Shown: piece by piece, positions 33,486 to 42,755 of the stretch
How positions within the stretch are numbered: position 1 is the first letter of the stretch
Layout: each line of letters starts with the position of its first letter
From: PNON01 sp964387025
Lineage (GTDB): Bacteria > Chloroflexota > Anaerolineae > Anaerolineales > Anaerolineaceae
Length of the DNA: 64,000 nucleotides
Direction of reading: 5' to 3'
Assembly: GCA_964387025.1 (NCBI GenBank)
Contig: CAYLUZ010000002.1
Span: 186,001-250,000, forward strand
Made by a program: the position numbers and the translations under genes
Notes under the pieces: model-generated
What the model was told of the DNA's origin: nothing
The model's input: the letters and a program-made list of their open reading frames with translations, nothing else
Database searches by the model: none

Positions 33486-35810
33486 TTATAAATAGTTAGC
33501 TAACGAAGGTTTATGCTTTTTATATTCATTCAACCATTGCTTATACTTATGTAAATCGAATGGAGGATTGCCTTTGAGATAATGATTTGAATAATGATTG
33601 CCATCGATCTCCCAATGGATGAGGTAAAACGTCTGCATACTTCGAATAATTGGGAACTCCCCGAGCGAAGTCACTACATCAGCACTAACAAATTTCTTTC
33701 CGCGTAATTCAATTTTACCTGAATTGATTTCTTCAACTTCGTAAGATATTTCCACATGATGATTAGTGTCATTCACAACAACCAGCTCCTGCTTCCAGTT
33801 ATCCGGCTCCTTCAACATCAAACATATATCTTGCTGGGAAGTATTAATATATTCATAAGCCAGTTTTTTCTGCAGGAAGTAATCCACGACAGCATCGGAA
33901 AACTGAGGCCAACCGTCAATTAAGTTCCACCAGATGATCCCGGTTTTTCGCCATTTGTTATACCGGAAAGTTTCAATAAAATATTTTAATGCTTCTGCTT
34001 GAGTGACCTGGCTGGCAATAGCGAATTCTTCCAGATTATCAGGAATATGTTGAAACATCTCAGCAATTTGGTTCGCCATCAAATTAATCCTGTACGTATA
34101 CAACCCGCTGCCTGGTACTGGTGCTGTGGAATGCAGCTCCCATTCAGGATTGTTCGTATATGGCCATAAATTAGGCGGGGAAATATACTTCTTTATTGAA
34201 GCCACTGATGGGCATCCATGGTACCCGATTTCGCTGACAAAATGACAAAATGAATGATTGTAAAAGTCGCTTTTGTAATAATCCCGCGGTCCCCAAAGGT
34301 GATCTTCGACCAGGAGCCTTCCTCCAAATTCGTAGCTTTGTTGGTCAAAATAGGGAGAAGAAGGTAAATACGGACGTTGCGGATCTTCCTGTCGGATGAT
34401 GCCAGGTAGGACAGAACGAGTCAATATGTTTTCGTTCGGATTGGATTTTGGTTCAAACAAATAGGTTTCATCACATTCGTTGTCACCTGCCCACAATGCA
34501 AGGCATGTATGCTGTCGTAATCGTTTAATGATCTTCCGGGCCTCTATGGCCAGGCTCTGCTGAAATTGTTCATCCTGTGGATAAACGGCACACGCCATCG
34601 CAAAATCCTGCCAGACCAAAATTCCATGTTGGTCGCAAAGCTCGAAAAACAAGTCATCTTCGTACACATTTCCACCCCAACACCGAACCATATTGCAGCC
34701 AATATCATCCAAAAGCGGAAAAACCCGCTTTATCCGATCACGATCTTTGGAGTGAAAGATATCCATGGGCACCCAATTTGTGCCTTTGATAAATACTTTC
34801 TCATCGTTCACAATAAAGCAGAATTCACTTTCTTTTTCATCACCGGGGACACTCTTCCGATCCAGTCGAATTGTCCTGATACCGAATGTAAAGGTTAATT
34901 CATCAATAGTGAGCCCTTCGTGAATAAGACCAACGGTGATCTGGTATAAATTCGGATCCCCTCGACCTTTAGTCCACCAAAGTAGAGGTTGATCAATATC
35001 AAATATTACCTGACCAGCGGAAAAGTAGATTCTTTTCCGTTCATTAATATTGCTTCCTCCACACTTTCCATCAATCAATATTTCCCAGGATCCATTTTTA
35101 ATATCCACAATATCTGAATTAAAAGACAACCTTAATCGAGCTGCTTTTTTGTCTTTAGAAATATTGATCGTTTGTAAAAATACATCTTTTAGTTTTTGTT
35201 TTGGATAATAGACCAGAGTTACATCGCGCCAAATCCCAGCGGATAAAACCCGTGGGGTAATATCCCATCCATACATATGCGGAGCTTTTCTGACGTACAA
35301 ACCTTCATAATTAATCTGGTAGGCAGAAACTGATGGAGGATATGGATATTCTTGAGCCTGTTTGATCGCTGATTTGATATGAACAACGATCTCATTTTCT
35401 TTCTGTAATATCTCATTAACCGGGATTTCATGCTCAACCAGCATGTTGTCAAAACTACCTACAAGATTTCCATTCAGGAAGATATCTGCAAAACAGTCCA
35501 AGCCATCAAAAATAAGTACTGGATCAGCGTCCTCCAGTGGTTTGGAAGTAAAGTACCGGTAATACCAGATATCACAGTTTTCATATTTCTGGGTTTCAAG
35601 GATGTTTAATCCAAAATATAGGTCCGGGAGTATCCCAGCCTGCATCAGGCTTAATTCAAAGTTCCCGGGAACAACTGCATCAATCGATCTCAAACCGGAA
35701 GATTCGATCTCTTTGATCGTATTCAAATTTGGAAAATCGTTATTGTTACTGAAAACCAGCTTCCAATCCCCGTTCAGGTCTTCCTTGGGATAGTTAGTAC
35801 CATAATGCAT
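33486..35810 (-). CDS. Glycoside hydrolase family 2, beta-mannosidase-like
   Basis: A 774-residue cytoplasmic exo-glycosidase without a signal peptide. The sandwich domain at the N-terminus has LNGDWKLVF, GLDCFADIFLNG and the Ig-like second domain. The TIM barrel shows FIKGTNWVPMD, RCWGGNVYEDD, then LWAGDNECDE with the acid/base Glu, and HFVSEIGYHGCPS with the likely nucleophile Glu. The motif order matches mannosidases of GH2 rather than beta-galactosidases. It heads the operon with a ROK kinase and SIS protein, a plausible route from a mannoside to a sugar phosphate. Confidence 0.87.
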   Translation of the reverse strand: MHYGTNYPKEDLNGDWKLVFSNNNDFPNLNTIKEIESSGLRSIDAVVPGNFELSLMQAGILPDLYFGLNILETQKYENCDIWYYRYFTSKPLEDADPVLIFDGLDCFADIFLNGNLVGSFDNMLVEHEIPVNEILQKENEIVVHIKSAIKQAQEYPYPPSVSAYQINYEGLYVRKAPHMYGWDITPRVLSAGIWRDVTLVYYPKQKLKDVFLQTINISKDKKAARLRLSFNSDIVDIKNGSWEILIDGKCGGSNINERKRIYFSAGQVIFDIDQPLLWWTKGRGDPNLYQITVGLIHEGLTIDELTFTFGIRTIRLDRKSVPGDEKESEFCFIVNDEKVFIKGTNWVPMDIFHSKDRDRIKRVFPLLDDIGCNMVRCWGGNVYEDDLFFELCDQHGILVWQDFAMACAVYPQDEQFQQSLAIEARKIIKRLRQHTCLALWAGDNECDETYLFEPKSNPNENILTRSVLPGIIRQEDPQRPYLPSSPYFDQQSYEFGGRLLVEDHLWGPRDYYKSDFYNHSFCHFVSEIGYHGCPSVASIKKYISPPNLWPYTNNPEWELHSTAPVPGSGLYTYRINLMANQIAEMFQHIPDNLEEFAIASQVTQAEALKYFIETFRYNKWRKTGIIWWNLIDGWPQFSDAVVDYFLQKKLAYEYINTSQQDICLMLKEPDNWKQELVVVNDTNHHVEISYEVEEINSGKIELRGKKFVSADVVTSLGEFPIIRSMQTFYLIHWEIDGNHYSNHYLKGNPPFDLHKYKQWLNEYKKHKPSLANYL

Positions 35811-35966
35811 AACTCTGGTCTCCTGTCTGGCCTTGCCATAAATTAATAACTGGGTAATGTCTTCTGTATCGAATAAATATACAGAAAATGCAAGAGTTAG
35901 TCAACTTGAAATAATCCGACTTCAATAATTAATGAATCAGTATTAATTACAAAGCAATTTGCAAAG

Positions 35967-37361
35967 TCAGCGTACCTTTTTCAACCAACCATAACGGAAA
36001 AGGTTGATCAGATCATCAGTTACCCAAGGTTTGATCTTCTCCAGATCCAACCCCGTCGATAGTACGACCCTGTTCAATACAGTATTTGCATCAACTTCAC
36101 CATCCAATTGGTCCAATACCTGCCAGGTAATATTATGTATCTTCAATGGAAAGTGTACCCCTGCCAAAGCCTCAGGGAGCTCATCATTAGATTTGGAACC
36201 CTTTGAATGAGAGAAATTGATTAATTTCAATTTCTCTTTCAGTATGTCTTCTTTAACAGGGTCCAGTAAAAGATCATCCTGGTTTTCAAATAAATTAAGT
36301 ATTTGGTTATTGACAGAATCCCCAAATGAACGGCGGACTCTTTCTGTTCGGAACCAATTCTCCCCATTTTGTCTTCGCTGCAGGGCGATTGCACCAAATC
36401 CTACTTTTTCAATGTGCCTCAGCCAGCACCAGGTTGCCCATTTCAAAATGGTCCATCCACGGTCAATCGGTGAATGCTGCATACCGATCCTATGTTCAGT
36501 CCAAAACTTCGCATATTGAATTGGCGACAGACTGCCGTGATAAATCAGTAATGTATTCACACCCTTTCCTGTCAGATTCTTTTCCAATGGAATTTGGTAC
36601 TGTTCTTTTCCTCCATGAATCCAATTAATGGTCATTTGGGCATATCCGCCTTCATTCAAATAGTCCGGTAAAGTATGCAGTACTTCATGCAAATAGTCAT
36701 CATTCCTGCTAAATGCATATTGCTGCCCCCCTCTTCGAACAGGAGAGAGGATATATGGTGGGTTGAACAGAATCAGGTCGAATTTTCTTCCCTGTGCAGG
36801 TCCAAACAGGCTTCCCAGTTCTGTCTCAATATTGGTGATACCGTTCAACACAGCATTCAAACGGGTAAACTCAAGTGCCCGCGGATTGATATCAGTTGCG
36901 AGTACAGTCCGTGCATGCCTGGATGCAAGCAACGCCTGTATGCCTGCTCCACAGCCCATATCAAACGCAGCTTCATTGGGTTCCCGCACAGCCAGCCGGG
37001 CCAACTGCTGGCTGGCAGGGCCAACCGGCAGGACAAAATCTGGACAATCAGCATACTTCATCAGATCCGAGAACAGGGCTAAACCCTGGCAGAATTGAAG
37101 ATTGAACTGTGTAGATATTTGGCTATTTTCGTGCTTTAGGAAACCGCTCTTAAGTAGAACTTGCATAATGGTTTGGGACAAATTTTTTTCTATTATATCG
37201 GCAGGCAAAGCTTCATGAGTAAAAAGCATCTTCCGTAAATCATCAGTTATAGGCTCATAATGAAGAGCTCCAACAAAATCCCGTATTACCTTTAAATCTC
37301 CGGAAATCGGAGTAGGTACTGGAGGGAGCTGTTTTACGGTATGACCTCTGATGAGCTGCAA
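35967..37361 (-). CDS. Class I SAM-dependent methyltransferase with NPPY motif
   Basis: A 464-residue protein with a methyltransferase domain at about residues 110-260: AFDMGCGAGIQALLASRH (SAM-binding), LATDINPRAL and ILFNPPYILSPVRR. The NPPY motif is typical of enzymes acting on glutamine, adenine or guanine amino groups. A helical N-terminal region and an unrelated C-terminal 200 residues flank it. The TTG start directly follows an in-frame stop and no ATG occurs for 44 codons, so TTG is the most likely start. The target is unknown. Confidence 0.75.
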   Translation of the reverse strand: MQLIRGHTVKQLPPVPTPISGDLKVIRDFVGALHYEPITDDLRKMLFTHEALPADIIEKNLSQTIMQVLLKSGFLKHENSQISTQFNLQFCQGLALFSDLMKYADCPDFVLPVGPASQQLARLAVREPNEAAFDMGCGAGIQALLASRHARTVLATDINPRALEFTRLNAVLNGITNIETELGSLFGPAQGRKFDLILFNPPYILSPVRRGGQQYAFSRNDDYLHEVLHTLPDYLNEGGYAQMTINWIHGGKEQYQIPLEKNLTGKGVNTLLIYHGSLSPIQYAKFWTEHRIGMQHSPIDRGWTILKWATWCWLRHIEKVGFGAIALQRRQNGENWFRTERVRRSFGDSVNNQILNLFENQDDLLLDPVKEDILKEKLKLINFSHSKGSKSNDELPEALAGVHFPLKIHNITWQVLDQLDGEVDANTVLNRVVLSTGLDLEKIKPWVTDDLINLFRYGWLKKVR

Positions 37362-37491
37362 TTATCCCTTATGAATGGACTGTTATCACTGATTCGAAGA
37401 TTCGCCTGATCACAGAAAAAAATCCAGATTATTAACAACCATTAACCCTGAAAGCACTCATTTCAATTCTCTGAATCAAACCTACCTAATG

Positions 37492-37905
37492 CTATTTGGG
37501 GAACTCGCCCAGGCTACCGGGGGTTTTGGGGAATTCCTCCAATCCTGCTGGTCCCTTTGGAAACTCGTTTAAGCTGCCGGGACCCTTCGGGAATTCATTT
37601 AATTGACCTTCAATCTTGGGGAACTCGTCTAAACTGCCGGGACCCTTCGGGAATTCATTTAAGTGACCTTCAACTTTTGGGAACTCACCCAACCCGCCGG
37701 GGGTTTTGGGGAATTCCTCTAATCCAGCTGGTCCCTTTGGAAACTCGTTTAAGCTGCCGGGACCCTTTGGAAATTCATTTAATTGACCTTCAATCTTGGG
37801 GAACTCACCCAACCCGCCGGGGGTTTTCGGGAATTCCTCTAATCCGGCTGGTCCTTTTGGAAACTCGTTTAAGCTTCCAGGAGATTTTGGGAATTCATTC
37901 ATACC
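37492..37905. repeat. 30-base tandem repeat array inside the EFPK protein gene
   Basis: In-frame direct repeats of 30 bases with a higher-order period of 120 bases (for example the block starting GGGAACTCACCCAACCCGCC near 37678 and 37798). Units differ by few silent or conservative changes. Confidence 0.9.
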
Positions 37906-38409
37906 TTCATATTTCAAGAAACCATCCAGCCCACCGGGAGCAGGCCGGCGCAGTTTTCCCCTGTTGCCACCCAGTAAATACCCTCCTAACCCTGCCAGTA
38001 GAAAGAGACCGCCGAATAATAGCCATTTGCTGATATCAGACGGAAAGATGTTTCCTGTTGGTGGAATTGGAGTTGGAGTAATTATGCCAATACCAGCTCC
38101 TACCACAGTGGGGGTAGGGCTAATTAATCCATAACCAGCTCCAACTTGAGTGGGAGTAGAGGTGTCCACGGGAGTTGGCGTGAGAGTGTCAACTTGAGTG
38201 GGGGTGTTAGATGGAATGAGTGTCGGAGTGGAGCTAGGTATTCGTGTCTTTGTTGGAGTTTTAGTTGGACGTTTTTTTGGACATGGTACTGGTCGTCCAG
38301 ATGGATCAACACACCCCTGTGCCAATCCAATTTGTGGTATGAAGCTTACCAAAAGTGTCAAAATAATCGCTGATAGTACGATTAGTGGCCAAATCTTACC
38401 ATGGTTCAT
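37492..38409 (-). CDS. Membrane protein with 14 EFPK decapeptide repeats
   Basis: A 305-residue protein of unknown function. Residues 1-31 form a signal or signal anchor, 45-120 a Thr/Pro-rich linker, and 129-148 a clear membrane helix (WLLFGGLFLLAGLGGYLL) followed by a basic RGKLRRP. Residues 169-305 consist of 14 copies of a 10-residue unit of type G-x-L-x-EFPK-x-P, arranged in a larger four-unit cycle (NEFPK, NEFPK, EEFPK, GEFPK). The positive-inside rule puts the repeats in the cytoplasm if the signal is cleaved. The DNA repeats are nearly identical, so the array is recent and could vary in length between strains. Confidence 0.85.
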   Translation of the reverse strand: MNHGKIWPLIVLSAIILTLLVSFIPQIGLAQGCVDPSGRPVPCPKKRPTKTPTKTRIPSSTPTLIPSNTPTQVDTLTPTPVDTSTPTQVGAGYGLISPTPTVVGAGIGIITPTPIPPTGNIFPSDISKWLLFGGLFLLAGLGGYLLGGNRGKLRRPAPGGLDGFLKYEGMNEFPKSPGSLNEFPKGPAGLEEFPKTPGGLGEFPKIEGQLNEFPKGPGSLNEFPKGPAGLEEFPKTPGGLGEFPKVEGHLNEFPKGPGSLDEFPKIEGQLNEFPKGPGSLNEFPKGPAGLEEFPKTPGSLGEFPK

Positions 38410-38767
38410 TTTAGCCCTCCTGGTTAGTTGTTCCCATCATAGCACGCTGAAAATGGATATACAATGCTTTTTTATTGGTGAAATTCCCCAGTTCAACCCT
38501 TCAAGTAAAATGATTACTCGAACACGGCTCGGATTCCAAGACGGAAAAAACCACAATCTAACCAACCGGTCTTTGCCAGTACCCCCAAAGGTCTAAATTT
38601 ATTATATGTAATGGATTTTTATGGGTGTACATTTTCTAATGGAAAGCAAAAATAGTTTTAGGTTGGGAGATTCAGCGTAATTTTATTTCCCCTTTGATCC
38701 CGGATGTTTCGATACAAAACAAACCTTACCGCAATACTAATTCTAAGAATGAAATAATGCACCTAGG
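38410..38767. other. Intergenic stretch without recognised genes
   Basis: 358 bases between the PurA-like gene's 3' end and the EFPK gene's 5' end on the same strand. I see the EFPK ribosome site (AGGAGGGC) at its left edge, but no RNA gene, repeat or good terminator. Confidence 0.5.
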
Positions 38768-40132
38768 TCAAGATGGGATGGAGTGGATTAATTGGATATG
38801 CTCTGCGCTGGTACTATTGGAAATAATATCAATCTGTTGACCTAAAAGTGATTCAATCGTTTGAATCACATCCTTATCATTTGCAGCACATGTATCGAGT
38901 TCTGGTTTAACAGAGAAAAGAGCCTGTGTGAACTGTGCACGCTGTGAAAGTGAAAGTAAACTCTGGCGGGGAAAACCAGACAGACCATCTTGAGATACAG
39001 TCGAAGCAACGGAGTTCCACTCGAAACCGACCAACCCTTGATATCCCGAGCAAAATCTCCAATTTTCCAGGTGAGACAGTACATCCATGTGAGTTACCAC
39101 CAAAGAATCTATCCCGCCGTTAACACCTAACGCATAACGAGCCAGGACTGCATCAAACCATCCGTAACGTACTGCTCCCTGCCAATCATTTGTTTGGTTA
39201 TGTTCTTTAACTATGCTCGACAACGCGCAAGTTTCTGTTGGTAAAGGACCTGGTCCGTGGCGAACTGCGTATGATCTCAGCACTCCCATCGTAAAGGCAT
39301 TCGAACCGGGTGCAAACTCAGTTATCAATTCAAGTGCATTTTCTGCAGTACAGCTAGACCACGTAGTAAAGGGATGGAAACCTTCTTCTGCATCCAATAA
39401 TACCCCCTGGGCACCCTCGAATATCACATTCTCAGTCTGTTGCATCCATTTCTCTAAAAGAGAGTCGTCTACTACCAGGCCGAGGTCGCCAATTCGGGAT
39501 ATGGAGGATATCCACGAATCTATCACATCATCGCGATCAAATATCTCCCAATCATTTTTGGGTAAAATTCCTCGAACCGCTCCCCGGCAAAAATCAAAAA
39601 GCTGTAAACGTTTCTGGTCACGAATGGAGCGCAGCTTCCGACGAAGAGTAATCGGATTTACAAGATCCCCAGCCAGTACACAGCAATCTGGATTCAGCAA
39701 TGCATCTTCAACCGCCTCACCCACGCCAACTCCACAACTTCCATGCCGGTCCGCGCCGCGTACGATTTCCTTAATCCGGTTGGCTGCCTGGTGGTATGGA
39801 GTAATGACTAGCGCTCGATCGCTCACTCGCAGCCTGGAAAAAGCATCCGGGACCCCTTTTTTTTCGAGAATTGTTCCCTCAACAAGCAAAGCTCCGGGGT
39901 GAATAACGACTTGCCGTGAAAGATAGGTCTTGACCCCGGGAATGAACGTTCCTGATCCAAATTGGGAAAATGTGTGATGGCGACCATCAGGAGCCACGAC
40001 ATTATGACCAGCCTGGGCTCCACCGTTATAGCGTACAACAACACCTGCCTCAAAATGGCGAGTCAGGTAATCAGTCAGCAGACCTTTACCGGAGTCTCCA
40101 AAACCTAGGTCAACGACAATATATGCGCGCAC
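38768..40132 (-). CDS. Divergent adenylosuccinate synthetase-like enzyme (PurA superfamily)
   Basis: A 454-residue relative of PurA, which joins IMP and aspartate using GTP. The catalytic loop is GFGDSGKG: Asp13 and Lys16 are kept but the neighbouring Glu of GDEGKG is Ser. His43 is in GGAQAGHNVV (PurA: GGHNAGHT). EGAQGVLLDAEEGFHPF and VTHMDVLSHL match further PurA motifs, while the IMP-contacting region is altered (DRHGSCGVGVGEAVED). It is the third gene after a pseudokinase and a vWA gene, a context foreign to purine synthesis. It starts with GTG. It is probably catalytically active, perhaps on another nucleotide or amino acid. Confidence 0.85.
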   Translation of the reverse strand: MRAYIVVDLGFGDSGKGLLTDYLTRHFEAGVVVRYNGGAQAGHNVVAPDGRHHTFSQFGSGTFIPGVKTYLSRQVVIHPGALLVEGTILEKKGVPDAFSRLRVSDRALVITPYHQAANRIKEIVRGADRHGSCGVGVGEAVEDALLNPDCCVLAGDLVNPITLRRKLRSIRDQKRLQLFDFCRGAVRGILPKNDWEIFDRDDVIDSWISSISRIGDLGLVVDDSLLEKWMQQTENVIFEGAQGVLLDAEEGFHPFTTWSSCTAENALELITEFAPGSNAFTMGVLRSYAVRHGPGPLPTETCALSSIVKEHNQTNDWQGAVRYGWFDAVLARYALGVNGGIDSLVVTHMDVLSHLENWRFCSGYQGLVGFEWNSVASTVSQDGLSGFPRQSLLSLSQRAQFTQALFSVKPELDTCAANDKDVIQTIESLLGQQIDIISNSTSAEHIQLIHSIPS

Positions 40133-40222
40133 TGAGAGAAAACTCCGGGCAATTGAATTGCACAGGTGTTATTTCACCTGCTGTTTCCAGGTCAAACAAA
40201 GTTTTATAAGGTATAAGAAGCA

Positions 40223-41158
40223 TCAAAATAGACGCGACAGCCAACTAGACGAAGGTTTAATATTTAGAACAACTTCCGCATAAGGTGTGAGAGATCGGAT
40301 GACTGCCTTTCGTCGAGAAGAAGGTAGACCGGCATTGGTCAAGAGGGCTGTTAGATCATTGATATTAGTGGCCCGTCCTTCAGTAAGCAGGATAGCACCA
40401 GCTGATACAAAACAGACGTCAACCGGAGATTCAAGGCAAAGAACGTTATCGCCGAGCAAGTCTCGCCATCGACGCTCACAGCGTCCTGCACGAGCATGAT
40501 CTGGAATAATAAAAAACGGATTAAAAGATTTTTGCACTTCGGCGACAACCTCTTCACAGGTGAGGTCTTCATCCAGGTTATCTCCGATGATTGTCTCAAC
40601 AACATGCTTTGACAATATTGGATACGGAACCTCGTCACCTGTCATAAAGAGATAGCCTCTCTTATTCCGCTTTACCATGCAGTCCATCTCCGAATGCATC
40701 GCGAGGAAATAAAGTCCCAGTTCATAGGACTCTTGGCCAGTGCCACCACCCCCGCCTTCAAGGTAGGACCAGGTCAACCACTGATCCATCAATTCGGCGG
40801 TCGATTCGTATTGACCCACTTGCAATGGTGCATTGTCGCTGACCGCATCTCCCACTGCCATAAAGAGTAATTGAGGGTCCTGGATCTGGCAATCCATCAA
40901 GGTCTTCATAAAATTTGGAAGCTGCTGAGTCGCCATAAGCTTCGGAATTTCCCCCATGGAGCCGGTCACATCCAGTGCAAAAACGATTCCTTGCGACTGC
41001 GGGTGATCGGTGCCATCGCGGCTTTCACGCAGGCGAACGCCTTTGGGGTTCATTAGCGGATGACATTTTTCCTGCTTGAAAACATTTTGTGCGGGAAGGT
41101 TAACTCTCCCGCGGAGGAGTGCTTCATGTGCTGCAAGGCTATAATTTCCATTTCCCAT
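40223..41158 (-). CDS. von Willebrand factor A-domain protein
   Basis: A cytoplasmic vWA protein of 311 residues without signal or membrane segment. The MIDAS motif is at residues 63-67 (ALDVTGSMG, D-x-T-x-S), with later GGGTGQES and FMTGDEVPY as likely further metal-site loops. A 60-residue N-terminal extension precedes the domain. The start at 41158 has AGGAG 8 bases upstream. An earlier in-frame start at 41191 lacks one. Sandwiched between a pseudokinase gene (54 bases) and the PurA-like gene (90 bases), it resembles TerY-type vWA/kinase pairs in layout. That link is inference. Confidence 0.83.
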   Translation of the reverse strand: MGNGNYSLAAHEALLRGRVNLPAQNVFKQEKCHPLMNPKGVRLRESRDGTDHPQSQGIVFALDVTGSMGEIPKLMATQQLPNFMKTLMDCQIQDPQLLFMAVGDAVSDNAPLQVGQYESTAELMDQWLTWSYLEGGGGGTGQESYELGLYFLAMHSEMDCMVKRNKRGYLFMTGDEVPYPILSKHVVETIIGDNLDEDLTCEEVVAEVQKSFNPFFIIPDHARAGRCERRWRDLLGDNVLCLESPVDVCFVSAGAILLTEGRATNINDLTALLTNAGLPSSRRKAVIRSLTPYAEVVLNIKPSSSWLSRLF

Positions 41159-41212
41159 TTGGGTTTCTCCTTTATTTATCTGACAAACCATGAATTAATG
41201 AGCAGCAATATT

Positions 41213-42232
41213 TCAGTATGGCATTTCGATCGGTATAAACTTAGCCGGGCCAAAGACATCTCTGGATATTACACCAAGTTCTTCATGAATCGTCCATGTT
41301 TCCCCGTTTGCTCCATCTGCTGAATCTGAAAGGGCAACTCGTTTCACTATTTTAGCCAACTTTGTTGGAACCGCTGCAGGTAAAACCCCGGTCTCAGGAT
41401 TCCCGCCCAGAATGGCGGCAATGCAGCGTGCGCTCATCACAATATCCAAATGTGCTGTAAGTTTTGGATTGGCATGCATAGATTGGGGATAAAAGGATCT
41501 ATAACTTTGCGAAATGGCTCGCAAGTTTTCACCCAATTGACCAGCGCAGGTATATCCAACCAGCCGCACTCCGTGTTCGTTCTCCTGGATAAGCAGATGA
41601 GACGGTAAGATTGCACCGTGAGCCATTCCGGACGCATGAATGAAAGAAAGAACTTCCAAAATTCGTCTCCACACCCAGATAGAAGCTTGCGGCGAAATCC
41701 CATTCGGGTAAACCTGGATGACATCTTCGAAATTATGAAGAAAACCACTCGCCCAACGGAATATACTGACCCGGCTGCCAGTGTGTGAGCCGGAGGTGAT
41801 ATCTCCGTGAAGGATTGGGACCGGGATTAGCCTGGTGAAATTATCTGCGCCTGGCGCTTCGCTATGTTGGAGCTTCTGCAGAACATCCCATTCGTTTTGA
41901 AGCTGATCCATAGACTGCTGATCCCATAAGATCTTGATGATCGCGAGTTCAGTTGGCCAGCGTGCGAGTCGCCCAAAATAAACGTCCGCTCGTTCGCCTT
42001 GTGCGATGCATTTCCCTATCGCCCAATGATGATCTCCAATTGAAATCCATGAAGGAATTTGGTAATTCATAGGAGAATTCCACACACGGAAGGCTTCGCG
42101 AAATTTCTCTGCCGAGACAGTCGATGCGTCCAACCGAATTGTCGCCCCACAGTAGGAACAAACTATCGAACGCGCGAATTGATGAGGCGTGAGTGGTGCA
42201 TTGCATTGTGTGCACATGATTGCATGTTCCAT
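41213..42232 (-). CDS. Zinc-ribbon protein kinase-like protein, probable pseudokinase
   Basis: A 339-residue protein. Residues 6-30 form a zinc ribbon (Cys7-x-x-Cys10, Cys24-x-x-Cys27). Residues about 65-330 follow a Ser/Thr kinase plan: AIGKCIAQGERADVYFG as glycine-loop region, Lys100 in LAIIKIL, and the catalytic loop as AHGAILPSHLL. There the HRD Asp is Ala207 and the metal-binding Asn is His212, and the DFG position reads VGY. The residues needed for phosphotransfer are therefore lost, and a binding or allosteric role is likely. It is the first gene of the set with the vWA and PurA-like genes. Confidence 0.78.
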   Translation of the reverse strand: MEHAIMCTQCNAPLTPHQFARSIVCSYCGATIRLDASTVSAEKFREAFRVWNSPMNYQIPSWISIGDHHWAIGKCIAQGERADVYFGRLARWPTELAIIKILWDQQSMDQLQNEWDVLQKLQHSEAPGADNFTRLIPVPILHGDITSGSHTGSRVSIFRWASGFLHNFEDVIQVYPNGISPQASIWVWRRILEVLSFIHASGMAHGAILPSHLLIQENEHGVRLVGYTCAGQLGENLRAISQSYRSFYPQSMHANPKLTAHLDIVMSARCIAAILGGNPETGVLPAAVPTKLAKIVKRVALSDSADGANGETWTIHEELGVISRDVFGPAKFIPIEMPY

Positions 42233-42531
42233 TTTGTAACCATCCCTATCAGTTATTAGATCCTGCTTTGTTGCTATTATTTTAAATGGTTATTGAATGA
42301 ATTATTGCAAACAACACGAAAGCAAATATGCTTACTATGATACAGCATTCAACTTTCTCGTGCAAATTATATTCTCATAAATCCTAATGGGAGGACGAGA
42401 GAAGGAATGAACTTTTAAGCCTTGCAATAAAGGTGACCAGATCTAGAAATCCAAATCCTTAAAATTAATATACGCCGTAGATCATGGCGTATACAATGAA
42501 TCACAAAGAGTATATTGAGATATATGAGTGC

Positions 42532-42605
42532 CCCCAAGGTGTTTCCTTGCTCAAACATAAAATCCAATATGTCCATTTCCAGAAAAGAAATCATCACAAA
42601 AATAG
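42532..42605. repeat. Dispersed repeat type 1, copy A
   Basis: CCCCAAGGTGT, TTGCTCAAACAT and TCCATTTCCAGAAAAGAAAT occur in this order here and again at 44643-44712 on the same strand. The copies are diverged and contain no intact gene. Confidence 0.75.
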
Positions 42606-42620
42606 TAAATAAATAATCCC

Positions 42621-42662
42621 ACCATCCTCCGAGGAGGATTGCACTATAATTAATCCAGCCCT
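42621..42662. repeat. Dispersed repeat type 2, copy A
   Basis: ATCCTCCGAGGAGGATTGCACTATAATTAATCC-like sequence, shared with 43309-43345 and 44147-44173. The following TCATCCC-CCTTC-CCTGACGGTA segment is also shared with the 43.3-kb copy. The conserved part contains GCACTATAAT, a -10-like element ahead of each small plus-strand gene. Confidence 0.7.
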
Positions 42663-42755
42663 CATCCCCGCCTTCAGCCTGACGGTACGATGTCCCCAAG
42701 GGAGAAGGAGTCTCGCTCTCGGTGTGGACACCGGCGCGAACAAAGGGAGTAAACA

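Noticed and set aside
37492..37905. Possible CRISPR array from regular 30-base repeats
   Set aside because: Repeats are contiguous with no unique spacers, and all lie in frame inside one protein with a signal and membrane helix. No cas genes are present.
38768..40132. Identification of the PurA-like gene as phage-type PurZ (2-aminoadenine synthesis)
   Set aside because: PurZ proteins, as I recall, lack the catalytic Asp of the GDEGKG loop; here Asp13 is kept and only the next residue is changed. No phage or DNA polymerase genes are nearby.
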